Notes: generated by a model from the sequence alone, not told the origin. Positions 10,105 to 20,659 are shown, counted from the stretch's first letter. The stretch is DNA of 64,000 bases from Diplonema papillatum (GCA_030068145.1 JAPJBO010000345.1:154815-218814), one strand, 5' to 3'. Numbers and translations are program-made.

Positions 10105-10654
10105 GCACACACAAAGCGGAGTCGTTGTTAAAAGCGATACCTTTGATGAATATTCGAGCGGCAAATGCGATCATGTGCACCGAGATCAAGTTCCTGTCTT
10201 TGCTCATCGAGCCTGATGTGGCATCGCAGTGGTACCTCAAGAACCGGGTTGCCAGCTCAACGTCTGTTGGCAGGACCACGGTTTCGATGTAGGGCACGAG
10301 CACCTCTGTCGCCGTCAGCTTCCGCGAGAGCATTTCGTCTTCGTAGCCTTCGAGAATCTCGGTCTCCAGCGAGATCAAGTTCGAGAAAATGTGGTCCTGG
10401 TCGACCAGTCCGCAAGGGAAGAAGCATTGGTGTGCGTACACCTCACTGAACTTCCGCAGGTGTTCAAAGCGTTCGATGCATTCGTGGAACACGCGGACGC
10501 CGCCTAAGTGGTACCCTACTAGGAACGCGAAGGGCAGGATACAATAAGCGATCAGGGCCATCGCGTTTCTCTCCACCAACGACTCCTCGCTGAAGGTCGA
10601 TGCGAAGGCCACCGCTCCCGCCGTCGCTGCCACGGCGTGAATTCCGCAGCGGGC
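10105..10654 (-). CDS. TmcB/TmcC-like membrane protein, exon 2 (membrane helix and first repeats)
   Basis: On the minus strand an AG acceptor at 10656-10655 is followed by an open frame (ARCGIHAVAATAGAVAF...) that is in phase with the donor of exon 1. The segment contains a hydrophobic helix (NAMALIAYCILPFAFLVGYH), a charged linker, and a repeat unit with ELATRFLRYHC...AARIFIKGIAFNNDSALCV. This is the spacing seen in TmcB/TmcC repeats before the unit that begins exon 3. The frame stays open to 9785, but conserved-looking sequence stops near 10105, where several GT dinucleotides could be the donor. Exon end is therefore approximate. Together with exons 1 and 3 this gives membrane helices, then helical repeats, then another membrane helix. 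Confidence 0.6.
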
Positions 10655-10867
10655 CTGTCGTAGTTTTCTTTTCCTTTTCGTGCGTGCTGGACGTTTCTTT
10701 TTGTATTTCCGGCGTTATTCCCTCAGTCGGCTGGGATTGTGATTCGAAACTTGAAAAAGATTTCCACTGTATCGGTTTGATAATATCCTCTGTCGGTGGA
10801 ACCTAACCATTTGAAAGCTCGCTAGGGGTCTTTTTTGTTGAACGCTTACGCCCGCCACTAAACCCAG

Positions 10868-10967
10868 ATTTACCTGTGTTTCGTGTGGGCTACAGCACAT
10901 TTACTCCTTTGATCTATCGCAACTGGCAGTCTCCTCAAGCATTTCCTACAAAGCAGGTGCGTACACA
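10868..10967 (+). repeat. Dispersed repeat R, copy 2
   Basis: This is a near-identical copy of 1177-1273 in the same orientation, ending TACAAAGCAGGTGCGTAC. It lies in the presumed intron 1 of the TmcB-like gene, just past the 3' end of the family-Z retrotransposon fragment. A (GA)n run is present at about 11098-11115, with an inverted pair ATGGTCCCTGCA / TGCAGGGACCAT around it. Confidence 0.8.
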
Positions 10968-11178
10968 ACAAAAAAAAGGGGAGGGCGCGGTGGAGCCTGC
11001 GCTTTGTCATTTTGTCTTTTTTTGGTTTTGCTTGGCCGGGACTCGATGTGTCCCCTGGACATGGTCCCTGCAGTTACGGGCCGCGATAAAAAGCCTGAGA
11101 GAGAGAGAGAGAGACGAGTTAGAGTGCAGGGACCATCTCTCCGGGGAGTTTCCGGTCTCCTCACTTCTCTTCGCACTG

Positions 11179-13285
11179 CTACGGCGGGCGTAAGTCGCTC
11201 CGGAGGCGCGCCGCAGGTCGCGGCTCTGCTACAGTGAGTGGTAGCACCGGAGTTGGTGCTGCAGCGGGCGCTCTGGCCGGCGGGTGAGCTCGTCTCGCGG
11301 GGGATCGCCGCCTTGTAGCGCTGCGGGCCCTCTTCTTCCTCGCGACTGCGCGGCCTACGGCGGCGGCAAACACCTTGGTGGGAAACTTCAGCTTCCAATT
11401 AGCGAAAGCTACGTCCTGAGGGTACACGGGTTTGGCGTCGTTCCAGCTGTCTTTGGAGCATACTGCTTCTATGCCGTTTAACATCAGCTCTGTCCTCCGT
11501 CCAGCTGCAAAACGTGGACGGTGTGAGAATCCCGGCATTGCCGGCGCACCCAGGCAGCGTAAAGAGCATACACCCTGTCGCCACTTCCCGGGGAAGGCTG
11601 AGGCCCCCGTGTCAGCAAAGCTTAGGTCGTTGATGGCTCGTGCTAGATATCCTATCTGCAACCCTTTTTCGGCAAACGTTTCCCCAGGCAGCTTGGATCG
11701 CGTGTAGGCCTCAAAATCCAAAGCGAGTTCCACGCCGGTCGTGGGGAGAGGGGGGGTGTTGACCCAACGTAGATTCCTTAGCCAGTAGACTAGCGACGCC
11801 GCGAAGCGCGTCCCAATCTGCTTCGTGAGGAGCTCACGGCTGTCCCTTGCCAGCTCAACGTCATATCTCCCTGCCGCGGCGGAGGCAAGCTCCCAGGGGC
11901 GCGTCGTCGCGATATTGTGCTGCGCTTGCGCCATCTCGATGGAGATGGTCCCGATCAGCTTCTGGACCCTCTCCACGAGTACCGGCGGGGTTCCGATGGG
12001 GGGAATCCCCCGTGTGCTCAGGCATAGGGGCATATTCTGTGCCGCCACTCCTGCGACGTCGAGTCGGCAGTGTAGATTGACCCACCTGCCCCCTGGTCCC
12101 GGGCATTCCCAGAAATAGTGTAGCAGGGTCCCCGGAGTCCCACCGTCGCAGAACTCGCATACGCCGTCACCCGTTCCCCATCTTCTGTTGCACCACTCGC
12201 GAGAGTACACCGCTCCTGCGATGCATTTGCGGATTGCAAAGCTGAGCCTGTCCCCCGTCGCGCGGTTCTGCCACAGTCTGTTCAGCAGGCGCACATCCAC
12301 CCCCCTCTCGATACCCGAGTAGCCTTGCCTTTGTGTCGTCAGGTAGCGCCACGCTCGAAGACGCAGGCCCTCACGGACGAAGTGCAGTGCCTCCTTCCCG
12401 GAGAAGGGCACGGTCGCACCTTCGAACGATAGCAGCTCGAAACTGTGCCGCTTCGCCGGCAGGAAACGTATCTCCCGAAGGAGATTGGATATCAGCCCGA
12501 CGGGGCCCTTTAAGGAGGCGTCAGCCCCGGATACAAGGAGGGCATCCATTCGCAGCCGAAATCTCTCCTTCTGGTATTGCTTCGCGGCGGTGCGGAGTGA
12601 GCTGTACCCGGAGGCGCATGCCGGATCGCACAAGTGCGCCTTCGCAACGAGGGTAAGTGTCGCGAGGGGGCTCTTCGCCCGATTTGAGCGAGGAATCAAG
12701 CAGGCGGAGAGAGCCGTGCGAAGAACGGAGTTGTTCGCGAAGCCCCCGGCCGAGTTGGCGCAGTAGGCCGCGCCGTAGTGGGCGGATGCCGCGATCGTCT
12801 GCATGACGCGGAACTTGGTGCGCGGCTTCAGTGGCGACGCTTCTAGCCTGGCTGCGGCTTCCACGGTCGCGTCAGACCTACCGTTGTCCACAGGCCCTTC
12901 TGTGCCCAGGGGAACGCCCAGAACCTTAACGGTCTTCACCGATTTCATCGCCTTGCCTCCAACCTCGAGACGGGGGCCTTTTTTCGACGTCGAGAAGGCG
13001 GCACACTTGCCTTCGTTGAAAGCGAGGCCGGTCAGATTCCCAAATATCGCGGTGACATCTATTCCTTCCTGGAGCAGCTTCGCGAGTCGCGAGAGAAGGT
13101 ACAAGTCATCAGCAAAGGACTTCGGACTCACTCGTGCCCGGCTGACCAGGGCTTTCGAGAGCACGGACAGAAGGGCGTTGATCAGGACCACGGAGATAGG
13201 GCAGCCTTGGAGGATGCCGTTCGTGACTTTGAATTCATCGCCCACTCCCAGCCTGATAATATTCAACTTTTCGAACACTAAATAA
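11179..13285 (-). mobile_element. Family-Z non-LTR retrotransposon, 5'-truncated (RT palm to C-terminus)
   Basis: The minus-strand ORF (11179-13278, 699 aa) begins inside reverse transcriptase: VTNGILQGCPISVVLINALL, then the catalytic SFADDLYLLSRL. An RT thumb region follows, then a Cys/His knuckle (CEFC...HYFWEC) and a long C-terminal part with WLRNLRWVNTPPLPTTGVEL. The tail is Arg/Ala/Pro-rich. No RNase H is present. The same order, and clear similarity across the whole length, is seen in the plus-strand ORF at 59917-64000. The endonuclease and first RT motifs are missing, so this is a classic 5' truncation at about 13285. The frame is unbroken, implying a fairly recent insertion. It lies in intron 1 of the TmcB-like gene, in the gene's own orientation. 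Confidence 0.85.
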
Positions 13286-13778
13286 AAGATTCCGGGGAGG
13301 CATCATGTGTCGAAGGGCGCTACTTCCTTGCGAGCTCCAGGATCAACCCGTGTCGTCTATAAACTGCCTACGTGCAGCCTTGGGGAGTGGCAGCTGTGCC
13401 AGGCTAGGTGCACAGTGGTGGCTGACTGCACACCAAAGCAGGCGTGCTCAAGCCGTGTTTTGCAGAAGGCGTTCACTACTCACAGGGGCACAACTCTTTC
13501 ACGGAGATTGAACAGTCGGGATTCGGGGGCAGCTCAAAATAACAACAGAAAGATTGCCGCCTGCGCCCGCCACCAGCACGAACAAACCTTTTGGAGAATC
13601 TGACCTTCAGAGAGCCAGATGGGCCTCCTTTTCTCCCTTTGGTGTTAAAAGTCCCGGAACATCGTCAAAGGCATTGCTTTGGAGCCAGGTGAGGTCACGA
13701 AGCAATTGACTGTTTCGTTAATACGAACGCGAATTTTGAATATTCGACTGACATTGAGCAGGGGGGGCAAAACGATAC
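13286..13778. other. No gene seen; intron 1 of the TmcB-like gene
   Basis: I see no domain or strong repeat between the retrotransposon truncation point and the exon 1 donor. Confidence 0.4.
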
Positions 13779-14627
13779 CTGGTTCATCCACAACTGGTAA
13801 TGCGGGATAACGAACGCGAAGGCCACGGCGCAGACGAGGTTGAGTAGGATTACGAAGAAGCAGAACGAGGCGCGCCAGCCGGGGCCGAGCAGCAAGTGGT
13901 AGAACAGCAGCAGCGTCACTTTCTGGAAAACGACCAACACTTCGACACGGCCGTGCGCTCGGGCAGAGATCGCGGGTGAGGTCAAATCATCCGGAAAGAG
14001 ACATGCTGCGCACACGAGCATCACAAATACCAGCAGCAACCCGACGACGATGGAAAAGCAAAAGTACAGCGTCCCCTCCATGGTCCAGCACTCCTTCTCC
14101 GGAAAAGCCCACAGGTGCCGTTCGTGACAGAACGTCCGAGCCGCATACGCCTGCAAGAACGGGATCGCGAGCACAGTTCCCGACGCGTGGAACACTGGCA
14201 CCATCACCAGCGACAGCCACGTTCGGCTGCCTCGTTCGAAGTACTCGAGAACCCCACATACCACGAAGGCAGTTGCAGCAAGCACAGGCACCACTGCCAG
14301 CCAATACCAAACGAGATACTCGTCGTGTCTCACGTTCGCATACGTTTTGTCCCAAATCGGAATGTGAGACGAGTAGATAAAGTACGTCAGCTGGTCGACA
14401 ACTGTAATCGAGAAGCCAAAGCGTGGGTTAACTACAAACGCAAGCTGTTGGCACGTTTCGACTGCAAGGCTTATTGCCGTGACAACTCCGCTCAGCGGCG
14501 TGTCGCGTGCAGGGTTTCCCATCGCCAGCAACATCGGAAACAGCTTATCGCCATCTCCCCCCCTCCCGACGCCCTTCGCAGTCTTCCGACTCGATGGGTT
14601 CAGCGAGTCTTGTTCCCCCCACTCCAT
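13779..14627 (-). CDS. TmcB/TmcC-like membrane protein, exon 1 (multi-helix N-terminus)
   Basis: The minus-strand ORF starts MEWGEQDSLNPSS. The frame is open a little further upstream, so the ATG is a best guess. After a short hydrophilic lead it contains about six or seven hydrophobic helices, among them WYWLAVVPVLAATAFVV, WLSLVMVPVFHASGTVLAIP, FSIVVGLLLVFVMLVCA and FFVILLNLVCAVAFAFVIP. This is the expected membrane-embedded N-terminal half of a TmcB/TmcC-type protein. A donor CAG|GTATCG lies at 13779/13778, after LWMNQ and in phase 0, and matches the exon 2 acceptor. Intron 1 would be about 3.1 kb and contains a LINE fragment. Function in alveolates is unclear. Related proteins combine membrane helices, helical repeats and sensor domains. 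Confidence 0.6.
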
Positions 14628-14639
14628 TTGTCGCTTCTA

Positions 14640-15700
14640 AGAGACGCTTTGAGGTTCGGACGGTCGTTGGTTGAAGGACACCGCGTGTGTACGGTCCACG
14701 ATAGCCTGGATCATGGGTATCGCTGATACTGGTACACGGTTACCCAGGGTGGAAGGCAGTGTGACAAACCAGTTTTGCGGGGGGCAGTGGTAGTTCGGAA
14801 GAAAGTCTGGACCTCAGCGGAGGTGTCGTTCCAGACACTCCCTGAGTTGTCTGAAGCAAGTTCATGCCAGCAGGGCACCTCAATGGAAAGCTGGAGATTT
14901 TTACAGAAACCAGCGTGCTTTCTTTTCCATCTTGTGGTACCTTGTCTTTGCTTGTCCAGGCCTGTTCGAAAATAAACCGGGAAGACAAGAAGCCACGGTA
15001 TCTTCTCACGATTCCTTCTTCAGCTTTCTCGGGAAGGGGTAGAAGGCAGGCGGAAAACAAAGTGTGAAGAATTCAAGACGTAATAAACTGCATCTGCATG
15101 ATGATCGGGCTAGAATGACGAGTACTTAAGCAATGTGGCTTTAGTAGTATTATCTGCCTTTCTCTCGCTCTTTATGTGCTGACGAGTCACAGTCGGAGGG
15201 CGTTTTCTTCCTGATGAACGCGCAACGCGCATGGAAAGGAAGTGGCTTCGACATATACAGAGCGGCAGCTACCGAACGAACAACAATAAAAAGAAAAGAC
15301 CGCTGGAGCTGCTGCATGCAAAGTTTGAGTCGAAGCGAGCAGCACTTCAACCCCGTCATTTCCCCTGTGGTTGACTGTTTCCACGAGCTTGCGTTCAGCG
15401 CAAGCCCAAGCCTTAAGGGAAGCCACACCTTATGCTTTGGTGGGAGAACGTTCGTCGCTTGACCCGCGGGCCTTCGGCAGGCTTTTACACCTTGCAAGAA
15501 AAGGCTACCGAACAAAACGCCAGCCTTCTGAACCACAAATATCGCTAGAATGTAGGCAAACAGTGGGGAAGGCCCAATGCACAACATATTTCCTCTCTCG
15601 CTCCGGATCGGAGAAATGGGTATTTTCAAGATGTCCACACGAAGTGAAAGTGTCTCTCGCTGGGAGAGACACGATGAGGTTGTAACTTGGCATTTGCTGT
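14640..15700. other. No supported gene
   Basis: Moderately unique sequence. The minus frame 15150-15722 is open for 190 codons but shows no domain, and its composition is not convincing. It probably includes the intergenic region between the TmcB-like gene (5' end at about 14.63 kb) and the Dim1 locus. Confidence 0.35.
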
Positions 15701-15711
15701 CTACGAAGGAT

Positions 15712-16150
15712 ACTGCTCTCAAAGAGCAGCTGCATATCCGTCTCTCGATGCGTTGGACGAAAGTTTACTTGAGAACACGTCATCGACTGCGAGGTCTCGC
15801 CAAGCAGCTTCCAGTACCTGCAGCCAACAGTTCATCAACCGTAGGCTCGCATAGACTCCCAGCAGCCCAGACGCAAACGAGTACTGCTTACAAAGCAGGT
15901 GTGTATTCCTAGCACAAATCCCTGGGACCGACGGCTGCGCTTGTACCTGAGATTGACTGCCTACGCGAAGTAGACGTCCTTTTCGTGGACGCTCTACGCC
16001 CTCAAAGAGCAGCAGCAGCTCTAGGTTTCTCCATGGCACGCCCTATGCGCTGGACAAAAGTTCACCCGAACTGTGCCGAGCAGCTCACAGTAGCTGCAGC
16101 CAAAAAGTGCAACAACATCAGGTCGCACAGACTTTTGGCGGCGCAGACGA
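15712..16150 (-). pseudogene. Two degenerate tandem copies of the 3' end of the Dim1 gene
   Basis: The segment 15925-16150 aligns with 16253-16480, the end of the Dim1 coding region. It shares GCCTACGCGAAGTAGACGTC, the AAAGAGCAGCAGCAGCTC block and GCGCTGGA(C/T)AAAAG. A third, more diverged copy lies at about 15712-15900 (CTCTCAAAGAGCAGCTGCAT...GCGTTGGACGAAAGTT). The copies carry substitutions and small gaps that break the reading frame. They look like old partial tandem duplications spreading downstream of the gene. Confidence 0.7.
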
Positions 16151-16281
16151 GCGCACGAGTAGTAGTAGTTTGAACTTGATATGCAGCCGGAGACAGCAGG
16201 CGCAGGGGGCACGAGTGCACAAAAAAAAAAAGAAGAAGAAAGCACTGGGACTCACTGCGCTTGGTACCTGATACCGGCTGC

Positions 16282-17259
16282 CTACGCGAAGTAGACGTCC
16301 TTCTCGTGGAAGCTTTCGAGAAGCAGCAGCAGCTCAGGCTCCTCCATTGTGCGCGCTCTGCGCTGGATAAAAGCAGTTCGCTCGAGTACTTCTTCGACTG
16401 TCTTCTTAAAATCAGTGTCCGACTGTGCCGGCTTGCCGAGCATCTCACAATAGCTGCGGTGAAGCGTGAGCAGATGTGCCAGCGTCGCTTTGACGTGGAA
16501 GTTGCCGCCAAGCGTCTTGTTCGGTCGGTTGAAGCAGATTTTGATCAGCCCGTCCCACTCCTCAAACGCGATCTCCGGAGCAGGCCGCTTTGGTTCGATG
16601 CGGACGACTGACGACTCGACTTTTGGAGGTGGCTTGAACGAGTTCTTCGAGATTTTCATGAGGTGGTCAACCTTCGAGAGGAGTTGGGTGTTGGAGGACA
16701 GACGGCAGTACATCGAAGAGTTCGGCTTCGCTACCAGACGCATGGCAAATTCTCTCTGAAACATGAGCACCGCGCAGCGGAAGGACGGTGTGTGCTTTAG
16801 AAGTTGGAAGACCAGTGCCGAGGAAATGGCGTACGGCACGTTCGCGACGCAAACGTTGAAAAACGGGAGTTCCTGCTTGATGCAGTTTCCCTGGATGATC
16901 TGCAGCTTGGAACCAAGCGGACCGGACATGAACCGCTTGTGCAGCTCGGAGACCATTCGAGGATCGATTTCCATTGCGATGACCTTCTTCGCCTTCTGCA
17001 ACAGCTTCTCCGTGAGATTCCCGGTGCCAGGACCAATCTCGAGGACCGTGTCTGTGGATGACAGACCTGCCTTCTCGACAATGGCATTGATGACCAAAGG
17101 GTTCCGTAAAATGTGTTGGCCGAATGTCTTGTTGAAGACGATCCCGTGGTGTCCCTGGCGGACGCCCGTGTCGGCACCTTCCGCAGACATGCGCTTCTCC
17201 GCTTTCTTCTTCTTCTTCTCAGTCCGCTCGTTCGAGCGGTCGTGCTGAACTTTCGGCAT
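16282..17259 (-). CDS. DIM1: 18S rRNA dimethyladenosine transferase (Dim1/KsgA family)
   Basis: A complete intronless 325-aa protein. Dim1 enzymes use S-adenosylmethionine to dimethylate two adjacent adenines near the 3' end of 18S rRNA and act in small-subunit assembly in the nucleolus and cytoplasm. Residues 5-25 are a Lys-rich lead. NKTFGQHIL (43-51) is the family's N-terminal signature. VLEIGPGTGNLT (72-83) is the SAM-binding motif I. AMEID (95-99) is motif II. NVPY (140-143) is the catalytic motif IV, with Val where Leu is common. A helical C-terminal domain follows from about 190. Length matches eukaryotic Dim1 (about 310-320). The start ATG directly precedes the Lys-rich lead and has no upstream in-frame alternative of note. 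Its 3' end is duplicated downstream (15712-16150). Confidence 0.95.
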   Translation of the reverse strand: MPKVQHDRSNERTEKKKKKAEKRMSAEGADTGVRQGHHGIVFNKTFGQHILRNPLVINAIVEKAGLSSTDTVLEIGPGTGNLTEKLLQKAKKVIAMEIDPRMVSELHKRFMSGPLGSKLQIIQGNCIKQELPFFNVCVANVPYAISSALVFQLLKHTPSFRCAVLMFQREFAMRLVAKPNSSMYCRLSSNTQLLSKVDHLMKISKNSFKPPPKVESSVVRIEPKRPAPEIAFEEWDGLIKICFNRPNKTLGGNFHVKATLAHLLTLHRSYCEMLGKPAQSDTDFKKTVEEVLERTAFIQRRARTMEEPELLLLLESFHEKDVYFA

Positions 17260-18231
17260 GGCAACTCTCTTTCTTTTCTTTTTGTCTCAGACCGAACCAA
17301 AGGGTCTCAATTGAAATACAATCTGTAATTTATTTCCTGAGGGAGACAACCCACCGCACGAAATCAAATCAAGCAAAAAACATCGAGATAGGTGTGGTGC
17401 ACCTTCATGTTTCGCGCGTACACCGAACACGATGCCCATCGTTGCCACCACCAAGATACCGGACAGAGGTACCCCGACTCAAGAACGCTTGAATCAATGC
17501 TGGTTTCAACACAACGACGCGACGCATTCTGCTGAATGCCTGGTTTCGATGGCTTCTCTGCTAGTTTGATCGACTTTCAAAACATGTATTGAACAGAGCA
17601 AGAAAAACCACGAAAATGGACCGCACTTTTTCCCGCACACGGCGGAGTCCAGCCTCAGAAGCTGGAGGGTGCCCGAGACCCGAAGAACGTGGAAACTTAG
17701 TTGGTGACAAGCATAGCTCTGTAGCTCCAGCTTCTGAAGCTGGACTCCATCGTGCAACCTCCGACAGGCAACATGGGAGTTTGAACAAACTGTGTAAATA
17801 AAGCAAGGGATCCTCGAGCTTTTTTGCGTTCTCGTTCGAAGTCTGATTCTTGACTAGTGTAAGTGTGCAGGGTCGCGTCTTTTGCAGTGTGGACTGGGTG
17901 CCAGACCACGCTTTTGAGTGGTCATGCTTAAGGGCAGCAGCCATACTTTACTGTATCCCCCAGCGAGCTACTCCGGTCCGCGTATGCCATGACCCATTGG
18001 AAGAGCAACGCGTGAAAGCGTTTTCCATCCAAGATGAAACTGAGGAGTATCTTGCATCGCTATGATGACTGGAAGACGCGATCTCCAGGTCAAGAAAGCA
18101 GGTGAACGAGGGTAATAAATTCTGCGTCGACGCCGATGGAATACGAACGACCATCAAGTTGGCGTGGGTGTAGGAGACTGCGATGGCGGAGATAGCTTTG
18201 GCAGCCACGTGATCATGCTTCGTTTCGCTAC
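17260..18231. other. Mostly no gene; inverted repeat around 17640-17750
   Basis: Arms GGAGTCCAGC..AGAAGCTGGAG (about 17645-17670) and CTCCAGCTTCTGAAGCTGGA (about 17727-17750) form an inverted pair. The minus frame 17948-18208 may contain downstream sequence of the EF-hand gene below, but shows no motif of its own. Confidence 0.4.
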
Positions 18232-18289
18232 CTTTGCGACAGCTTCAGCATGATGATTGCGAACTCGTCGTACGAAATCTTGTCGTTGC
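18232..18289 (-). CDS. Small EF-hand exon (partial gene)
   Basis: On the minus strand an acceptor TTACCCACAG (18290) is followed by 58 bases and then a donor CAAAG|GTAGC (18232/18231). The translated exon reads NDKISYDEFAIIMLKLSQ, the second half of an EF-hand calcium-binding loop (the Ile at loop position 8 and the Glu at position 12 are present) plus its exiting helix. The first loop half would come from an upstream exon. That side is occupied by the foldback element F2, which begins 17 bp away, and no matching exon was found beyond it. Small EF-hand exons are common in protist calmodulin-like and CDPK genes. This may be a remnant of such a gene disrupted by F2, or a real exon with a large intron. 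Confidence 0.45.
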
Positions 18290-18306
18290 CTGTGGGTAAT
18301 ATATAT

Positions 18307-19913
18307 GAGTCGATGCCAAAAGGGGGGGGGGGGGTTTGGGCGGAAAAATCCCCGCATAGTTCACCAGGGTCTGACGGGTACTGAGGCCCCATACCCTTCC
18401 TAAAACATCATTCTGCGTTCAAATACGCCCTCAGAAGCCTCCGGAGAGCCTTCTATGATGTCCCAAATGCAATTTTTGTGGGTTTTTAGGGGGTCCCCCC
18501 GTCTGCTGGCCGTAAACCGCCATAGAAGACACATATGCAACCTGATGCTGGGTCGCTCCTCGGAGCAAAATCTCGGCCTAAACACACGTTTTCGGCGTTC
18601 TCTATCATTCTCCAGGTGCATTCGACCCTCGGACTTCATAAATTATCTCGCTTACAGGTGTTCCGGGGTGTGCAAAAACAAGGCGAATGGACCCTACAGA
18701 CCGTACCACGCCCTGCCTGTCTATACAGGCTTTGGGGTCGAATTGCGCCGCCTTGGCGCCATGTGCACCGTTTTGGTCTCGTTTGTGCTGCTTTGGGATC
18801 CACTAAGAACTCTGGTCTGATTTGCGGGACGCTTTGCTCGGTTTTGGTGCCCACTTTCACCGTTCAAAGTGCATCCAGTGGTGAAGACTTTGCGCCGAAG
18901 CTGGAGAGGAAGCGACCCAGTAGGCACCACTTCACCGTGAGCGGGTCTCGGAACAGGACTCAAACTGGCCCAGGTGATACTGCCGACCATGGCGGGTGTG
19001 TGCGCCACACAGTTTGTCTGACCAAGCTCACTGCTGCCACACATCCCTCGGGTCATGTGCCGCCTGTGCAAAGTCATCCAGCGAGAAGCACTTTGCAGCC
19101 ATGGGTGAGAAAGGTGCCAGAAGGGAAGACATTGCCAGGAAAGCTCTGAAAGCCTGCCCTGAAAGCGGTGAAGCCTGCTTCAAAATCATGAAGTGAACGC
19201 GTCGTAGTCAACCGCTTCGACGACGATTGAGAACGGCTGATGATCGCCTGTTACTTAACGCTTGTCCTACTTCGTTCACCAAGCCTTGCAGAATCACCAG
19301 AATAGCATAACATGATGCAGGTAGAAGCCTGAACAGGCCTTAGAACAGTGAAAGTGGGCGCCAAAACCGAGGAAAGCGTCCCGCAAATCAGACCAGAGTT
19401 CTTAATGGACCCCAAAGCAGCACAACCGAAGCCCGAAACGGTGGATGTGGCGCCAAAGCCGGTGCAATTTGACCCCAAAGCCTGTATAGACAGGCAGGGC
19501 GTAGTTCGGTCTGTCCCCAATACAGGGGGCCATTCTCCTTATCTTTGCACGTCCCGGAACACCTGTGAGTGAAAGAAACCACGAACCCCGAGGGTCGAAT
19601 GCGCCTGGAGAGTGCTAGAGAACGCCGAAAACGTGTGTTTGGGCTGGGATCTTGCACAGAGAAGCGACCCAGCTTCAGGTTGCATATGTTTCTACTATGG
19701 CGGTTTACGGCCAGCAGACGGGGGGACCCCCTAAAAACCCACAAAATCGCATTTGGGACATCATAGAAGGCTCTCCGGAGGCTTCTGAGGGCGTATTTGA
19801 ACGCAGAATGATGTTTTAGGAAGGGTATGGGGCCTCAGTACCCGTCAGACCCTGGTGAACTATGCGGGGATTTTTCCGCCCAAACCCCCCCCCCCCCCTT
19901 TTGGCATCGTACC
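18307..19913. mobile_element. Foldback element F2 with ~570-bp terminal inverted repeats
   Basis: Bases 18307-18880 are repeated inverted at about 19345-19913. The ends read GAGTCGATGCCAAAA and, on the complement of the right end, GGTACGATGCCAAAA, each followed by a homopolymer run. ATATAT and ATATAA flank it. The first bases match the F1 terminus (CGATGCCAAA), but the body of the inverted repeat is unrelated to F1. The inner 460 bp carries only short frames, for example a 31-aa Lys/Glu-rich one at 19101-19196. No transposase is visible. Confidence 0.8.
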
Positions 19914-19989
19914 ATATAATACTTAACGACTACGGACTTAATTCTCCAGCGCGAGTGGGATCCCATCCTCAGGCTTACGTGAGTAAGCC

Positions 19990-20437
19990 GCAGCCTTACT
20001 ACGCATGTTTAGTGATGAACCCGCCCATACCGGGCCTTGAACCTTCCGTGATGCCATGCGTAGATGTTGTGGGTCTCGACCTCGAGACGGTGTTGGCGAA
20101 GAAGTCTGCGAGTGCCCCCGGGGTCGATGGCTGGAGCATGGCGGAGCTGAAGAAGCTGCCGCTGCTGCTGCCGTGGCGGCGGTGTTCAATGTGATCGAGC
20201 GGACTGGCACATGGTCCGAAGCCTTGATCCATGCGTCGGTCTCACTGATCCCGAAGGACAAGAGCAACGCGCCTCTGGCCATGCGGCCAATAACCGTTCC
20301 GAGTGCGGTCTACAGGCTGTGGGCCTGTGTCCGTCTGCGCGACGTTGCAAAATGGCAGGAGGTGGAGCTGCGGGACGCAACACGGGTTCAGGCCGAAACA
20401 TGCAGAGGATGTCCTTTTCGAAGTGACAACGCAGATC
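19990..20437 (+). pseudogene. Family-Z LINE remnant, part 1 (first RT motifs)
   Basis: Plus-strand reading frames, with at least two frameshifts, match the ORF at 59917-64000 from its pre-RT linker to RT motif 2. KKSASAPGVDGWSMAEL corresponds to KKSASGVDGWRMAEL, then SLIPKDKSNAPLAMRPIT..AVYRLWA, then HGFRPKHAEDVLFEV. The match stops exactly at the hAT insertion point (20437) and resumes at 25931. Confidence 0.8.
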
Positions 20438-20659
20438 ACGGTTGTGAAACGAATGGATTATTGTACATTATTGTATTTCCCCCGCCGACCAAGATTTATT
20501 GTATTTTTATTGTACATTATTGTACATTATTGTACATTATTGGGGTGGCCGGCTACATTGGATGAGCACACCTTTCCACAAAACTTCCCAGAAATTCCCA
20601 AAATCTCGTTCTCTTTCACGCTTTTTCACGCTTTTTCGTCGTCTTGTTGCGTTAGTGGG

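Noticed and set aside
15150-15722. 190-aa minus ORF between the membrane-protein gene and Dim1
   Set aside because: No recognisable motif, poor protein-like character, and it overlaps a decayed duplicate of the Dim1 3' end.
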